This document shows, in pieces, positions 60,664 through 64,000 of a stretch of DNA of 64,000 nucleotides. The first letter of the stretch is position 1. Every line of letters begins with the position of its first letter. The notes beneath the pieces are model-generated. The model saw only the letters and a list, made by a program, of their open reading frames with translations. It ran no database searches and had not been told where the DNA came from. Made by a program: the position numbers and the translations under genes. The stretch is from Diploscapter coronatus (Eukaryota > Nematoda > Chromadorea > Rhabditida > Rhabditidae). The stretch is taken from positions 33,441,201 through 33,505,200 of the forward strand of contig OZ038422.1 of the NCBI GenBank assembly GCA_964036155.1. Direction: 5' to 3'.

Positions 60664-62903
60664 GTGAGTTATGGGTTTTTCTTCATACAAACGCTTCCAA
60701 ACACTGCCATCTATTAGCGACGGTGCAATTGTAGCCTGTAATAAGATTTTATCAGCTTATTAGTTCCATAAAAATTGTAAACACGCCAAAACCACGTCAA
60801 TTGAAATCTCGTAATTTGGACTTTTATCGGGAATTTCTTAATTTAGAATTTTAAAATTATCCCAGACTGTTTTTCTCGATCTATTCTCTATCACGCGAGT
60901 GGGGATATTTGTGAGTTTTCATTTTTCCGGATCTGTTTACGTGTGAATTTGATGATAAATGATAAAATTCGACGTTGCCTTATCAAATCGAAATCATGGG
61001 AGAGAAGGTGGTCGTTGCATCGAAAATTTCTCATTTTCGAGTTGACAAAATCACTCTCCCCTTATCATTTTCTTTCTTTTCTTCCCTCTTCAAGTTACAT
61101 ACTGTTTCTCTTTTCCTTTTACAATCTCATTATGTTCTGTGTCTCTTTCTCTCTCTAATGATAGTGATATTGGCTATTTTTCTTCTTCTCTAATTCTATC
61201 TGATTACTGCGATATTTCATAATTTTCTGTTTCTCTCGGCCTCTTCTAACTTCCGCACTATTTCTCATCGCTCTCTTTCAACAGCCAAACTTGTTTCCCT
61301 TTCTCGCTCTCTCTCTCTCTTTCTCTCTTGGCCCTCGTTTTCATTCCTTATTTGGTTCGATCATCGATTGATTTCTTCAGCGCAAACGACGTTTTTTCAC
61401 GCCTCAAGCAATTTGCTTTCTATTTTGGGAGATTTGTTTCGGAAATGTTATTTTTATGGACAGCTAGAGTAAATAATCGAGAAAAACTATTCGAAAAATG
61501 ATTTTATTTCCTAAAAATTTAGATTGCTTGGTCCATCATACTTTTCTTGTAATATAAAATTTCGTGTTTTATATTTTACTATAACTTTGCATTAGTTTGA
61601 CGTGCCATTTTCATTTTTCTGCATTTATATGAAACTATATTTTTCTCTTTTATTTGAAATTGTTTCTATCCGATTTTTCCCTATTCGAACTTAGCCCTTT
61701 CTTCATTTCGTGACGTAGCCGTTATTTGGAGGTCTGAAACAATAGTTCTGTGTGAGGCGATAGAGAATTTGTTGTGTTCCGTGATGATTTTCGCGATGAA
61801 TTGAATGCTTCTGTCTACATTAGAAAAAAGGTGACGCATAGTTCAGTGGTTGATTGCTTCATTTCGTTGGAGATAAAATCTTCGATCTATAACTTCCTCA
61901 CTTCAATTCATAGATTTGTTGCAGAAATATTGATAACGGCTGATCTTCATTGATGTTTTTACTTTCTTTCATCAAATTTCACCAAATTCAGTACATGTTT
62001 GATAATTAGAAGCTTGAAAAGTGTGATATTTTTGCAAGAAAATCATTATTTTACTGATGATCGACTGGCTATTTGGAAACCGCAAGACTACGAGACACAG
62101 GACATAGACGGAATAGTATAGGGTTCAAGATAGGATACGAGATGATGGGTTTTTTCCACACTATTTCTCAATGTCTCGTGGTCTCATCGCGGTTTCCAAG
62201 TTGCCTGATCGGCCAGGTTCCGCTATCTTTTTCATCGGAATTGAAAAGTTGAAGAATTGAGCGATACTTTTGTGTCGAAAATTGAAGGGGAATCGGAACG
62301 GAATGACACACGCACACGGCCTGACTTGTCCGCTAGAAACTCGAATGATTCACACCTTTCCTACTTCTTCAGTTAGCGGGGAAAACCCCACTTCGATAGA
62401 AAACAGAAACACAAATTGCGACGAAAAGTGAGACGTTCTAGAAATACCCCCTTTTGATAGGATAAAGGGTTGAAGGAAAACGTAGTATGGATAATTCATA
62501 ATCCATTTAGGTAGGGAAAATATTTTACTGTCGACCTTCGTGATTTTTTCGGTCTTTTCCATCACTTCCGGTCTGGTTTCAGCGCTTATTGGGAATTTCA
62601 GAATATTCTTTTAAAGTTTGGATTTTTCGCTTATCAATATTCTTGGTTACCTTCCAATTGATATACATCTGAAATTACAGTTTATCATTTTATAGTTTGA
62701 AAATTTTTGGGTGTGTGCGAATTTGCACATTCCAGAAAGTGTCGCGATGACTCGTTGATAGTTTGATGTGATTGCGCAGCTTCAAAATCGAGTCATAGCG
62801 CTACAATTTTGCTAGCGTTTTGCCGTTATCCTTATCATTTCCCCAGAAAATTTGATTTCGGTCGCAGGGTCGGCAATAATTTTCGAATGGTTCTCTGCAA
62901 ATT
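60664..62903. other. Intron or intergenic region
   Basis: The CT-rich stretch at about 61.04-61.34 kb ends in a (CT)n run at 61304-61328. One foldback lies at 62073-62199. Apart from the exon-like segment after 61380 nothing coding is seen. Confidence 0.4.
62073..62199. repeat. Foldback element, family C copy 3 (inverted)
   Basis: Arms are TTGGAAACCGCAAGACTACG and ATCGCGGTTTCCAA. The interior contains CACACTATTTCTCAATGTC and GTATAGGGTTCAAG, which read as the reverse complement of copy 1. Confidence 0.85.
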
Positions 62904-63256
62904 TCACGTTATCAGTGCTCTCATTCTTGAGCTGACTTTGGTGTTCTTAACCATGATGAGATGACAGACATACAGGGAAAATTCAAAATTTTCGCGTAGC
63001 TCAGCCAGCGTTTTATCTCCATGCCCATTAAAGGACCCATCGGCAAACACGAGAACATTACGTGCTTGAAACGAGAGAATATGTGAAATAGTGAGAAAGG
63101 AAGAGAAGAAAAAGACCCTTGAATGACTCGATAACTGTTGGCAGAATGACATGTGATTTTTAGAAGACCGTCTGAAATAGTTTCATTCTGAAGAGAAGCT
63201 AGAAAATTTTTTGCATCGTTGAAGAATAACGAAGAAAATACGCTTGAGATACTAAG
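62904..63256 (-). pseudogene. Possible von Willebrand A-like gene fragment
   Basis: Two minus-strand segments (about 63256-63118 and 63064-62904) join in phase over a 53-nt intron. They read SLFFNDAKNFLASLQNETIS, then DGLLKITCHSANSYRVIQ, then ARNVLVFADGSFNGHGDKTL and AELRENFEFSLYV. The order (LA-loop helix, DGLLK helix, then a VLVFADGS strand) resembles the second half of vWA domains in nematode secreted lectin-like proteins. No metal-site strand (DxSxS) or start is found upstream within the window, and the frame ends soon after. It may be a decayed fragment, or internal exons of a gene running in from the right. Confidence 0.3.
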
Positions 63257-64000
63257 CTTACATATCATAAATCAAAGATAATAGAAGTTGCATAGAACTA
63301 AAGGAAATTTTCTGCATCTTTTTCTCTCTCATCTTGCAGGTGTTTTTGGTGATCTCTAAGTGACGGTAGTCGTCAACTTATTGCCAAATTACTACAGAAA
63401 ATAGCAGAAAGTTGATAATTGGTGAATGAAATCTGATAATTTTGATAAGACTTTTAGGTTAAGGCGATTATCCATCTTTTGAAACGCTATTTGGAAGACT
63501 TGAAAACAGTAGTCAGAGTTTTTCTTCGAAAAAATCCTTCTCATGTGTTTAGATGTAGGTCCTGAAAAATGGCTATGATATTTTATGAATATCGTAATTT
63601 TTGGAATAACCTTTCGGCTACCAGGATTCAATCAATGGTTAATTTTGCACATTTTGCGGAACGCCCATAATCTGGCGAAGTTAGATAGAAAAGTTTCATG
63701 ATATGATGAAAGATGAGCGAGGAAAACGGGCTGGACTAAATTTCGAATTTTCAAACGAGGTTCCTAATTTGAGCGGAATTCCAGCGGTGATTCGGTCATT
63801 GCGATAAAATACGATAATTTTGATCGGGTCAGGAATTTGGTATATAAACTAGAAGTATAATTTGGTGATTAAAAATAATCGCGAATTACAAGCTATCGTT
63901 ACTGTAATTTCTGCTATTCTTACAATTTCCATGAGCACTATTGGTGTTTTCTGGGCTTCGGAAAATTGTTGGAAGTCAAATAAGGAGGTTAGAAAAATTA
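63257..64000. other. Right edge, nothing recognised
   Basis: This is AT-rich sequence. If the vWA-like fragment is a real gene its 5' exons should be here or beyond, but none is convincing. Confidence 0.4.

Noticed and set aside
61841..61911. tRNA-like stretch with an A-box match (TAGTTCAGTGGTTGA) and a weak B-box (CTTCGATCT)
   Set aside because: The acceptor stem pairs in only about five of seven positions and I could not form a clean anticodon stem, so it is at best a degenerate copy.

Overview
The window is nuclear DNA of a nematode, most likely a chromadorean (rhabditid-type) worm. It is AT-rich. Genes are cut by many short introns with GTRAG donors and the nematode acceptor TTTCAG. Most gene starts have an acceptor-like AG close upstream of the ATG, as expected with spliced-leader trans-splicing. 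The genes are conserved eukaryotic ones; the species cannot be named from the sequence. Exons were joined by hand using reading-frame phase and family similarity, so small boundary errors are possible.

Layout. 375-2039 (-): partial TRMT10C/MRPP1-like mitochondrial tRNA methyltransferase, running off the left edge. 2334-4005 (+): RNA polymerase III subunit RPC5. 4735-5597 (-): mitochondrial ribosomal protein S18C. 6027-7316 (+): intron-containing H2B and H4, spaced like an operon. 9689-16708 (+): DDHD-domain phospholipase A1 (ipla-1 type). 17781-26837 (+): retromer VPS35. 33085-37606 (+): ceramide glucosyltransferase. 38482-39364 (+): frataxin. 40282-46209 (+): two-SH2 tyrosine phosphatase (SHP2/PTP-2). 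47999-52571 (+): VRK-type kinase. 52572-64000 is gene-poor, with one candidate 5' exon (60599) and one candidate von Willebrand A-like fragment (62904-63256, -).

From memory, vps-35, cgt-3, frh-1 and ptp-2 of C. elegans lie together on chromosome II (cosmid F59G1), so 17.8-46 kb looks like a conserved gene block. Most genes are housekeeping: tRNA processing, Pol III transcription, mitochondrial translation, Fe-S assembly, chromatin, and membrane lipid and endosome work. The phosphatase is a signalling gene.

The main structure not explained by genes is a set of 70-230 bp foldback (MITE-like) elements, mostly in introns. Several families have different outer arms but share an inner core around GAGATAGTG. 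One lies across the VPS35 stop codon. Other points of interest are a coding-like exon between VPS35 and the glucosyltransferase that fits either gene in phase, an alternative first exon and a GC-AG intron in the DDHD gene, and a heat-shock-element-like minisatellite at 32.1-32.3 kb. I found no CRISPR array, rRNA or convincing tRNA.
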